DNA of 64,000 nucleotides from Pseudomonas alcaligenes (lineage in GTDB: Bacteria > Pseudomonadota > Gammaproteobacteria > Pseudomonadales > Pseudomonadaceae), in NCBI RefSeq assembly GCF_014490745.1, contig NZ_LZEU01000001.1, positions 372,001-436,000 on the forward strand, in the 5' to 3' direction. Positions 63,994 to 64,000 of the stretch are shown piece by piece. Numbering within the stretch: position 1 is the first letter of the stretch; each line of letters opens with the position of its first letter. The position numbers were made by a program, and so were the translations under genes. The notes beneath the pieces were generated by a model. The model saw only the letters and a list, made by a program, of their open reading frames with translations. It did not search any database and was not told the origin of the DNA.

Positions 63994-64000
63994 ACTCCGG

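Noticed and set aside
1..64000. tRNA, rRNA, insertion sequences, prophage, riboswitches
   Set aside because: Looked for by eye: no T-loop consensus in a cloverleaf context, no transposase or integrase, no phage structural gene and no recognised riboswitch was found.

Overview
This is a 64 kb stretch of a high-GC gammaproteobacterial chromosome, almost certainly Pseudomonas sensu lato. The gene content and order recall the P. aeruginosa lineage but the window is not PAO1. Judged from memory of PAO1, nearly everything from creB to the third acyl-CoA dehydrogenase corresponds to a thinned and re-decorated PA0463-PA0508 block. Everything from 54.0 kb onward corresponds to the PA5114-PA5107 block, so a rearrangement junction lies near 53.6-54.0 kb. 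No rRNA, tRNA, CRISPR array, prophage or insertion sequence was recognised.

Layout. 0-10 kb: the tail of creB, a giant convergent BTAD/pseudo-cyclase/AAA/TPR regulator, creC, a CBS-domain protein, a secreted protein made of eight 25-residue repeats, creD and a set of small membrane proteins. The cre locus is therefore split in two places. 10-18 kb: GST, a DnaQ-type exonuclease and a cNMP/CBS/nucleotidyltransferase protein in one minus-strand operon; an MFS transporter and LysR pair divergent from a nitronate monooxygenase; a second LysR gene; and an OsmC protein. 18-23.4 kb: an operon of M20 amidohydrolase, MFS transporter, CapA-like protein and M14-like DUF2817 peptidase, probably a catabolic system for an amide-linked amino-acid or glutamate conjugate. 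23.4-29.2 kb: two overlapping orphan periplasmic binding proteins (one GlpV-like), divergent from a chemoreceptor, porin and small PstS-like protein. 29-33 kb: the DUF1329/DUF1302 envelope pair.

33-45 kb: glcB, a GNAT enzyme, a GcvR-like ACT protein, a 1.05 kb non-coding array of four tandem ~270 bp units, then rarD, srkA, comF and the biotin operon bioBFHCD. In the array every unit carries precisely phased DnaA-box-like sequences (TGTGGACAA or TGTGGATAA and the palindrome TTGTGCACAA). It has no coding logic and is the most unusual object in the window. 45-53.6 kb: a small FlgB-tail-like protein, an HExxH protein and three large acyl-CoA dehydrogenase paralogues with a diguanylate cyclase between the first and second. 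The first paralogue is preceded by PsrA-like operators. 54-64 kb: DUF2339 and DUF3999 membrane proteins, the esterase autotransporter estA, fbp, a DUF924 protein, two lipoproteins (one a lipocalin) and a DUF2141 protein.

Regulatory threads. A perfect CreB tag (TTCAC-N6-TTCAC) lies just upstream of estA, linking the cre system at the left end to an outer-membrane esterase at the right end. Many genes end in clear intrinsic terminators, and several promoters contain inverted repeats, listed individually. All assignments come from reading the sequence and recalling protein families; no database search was run.
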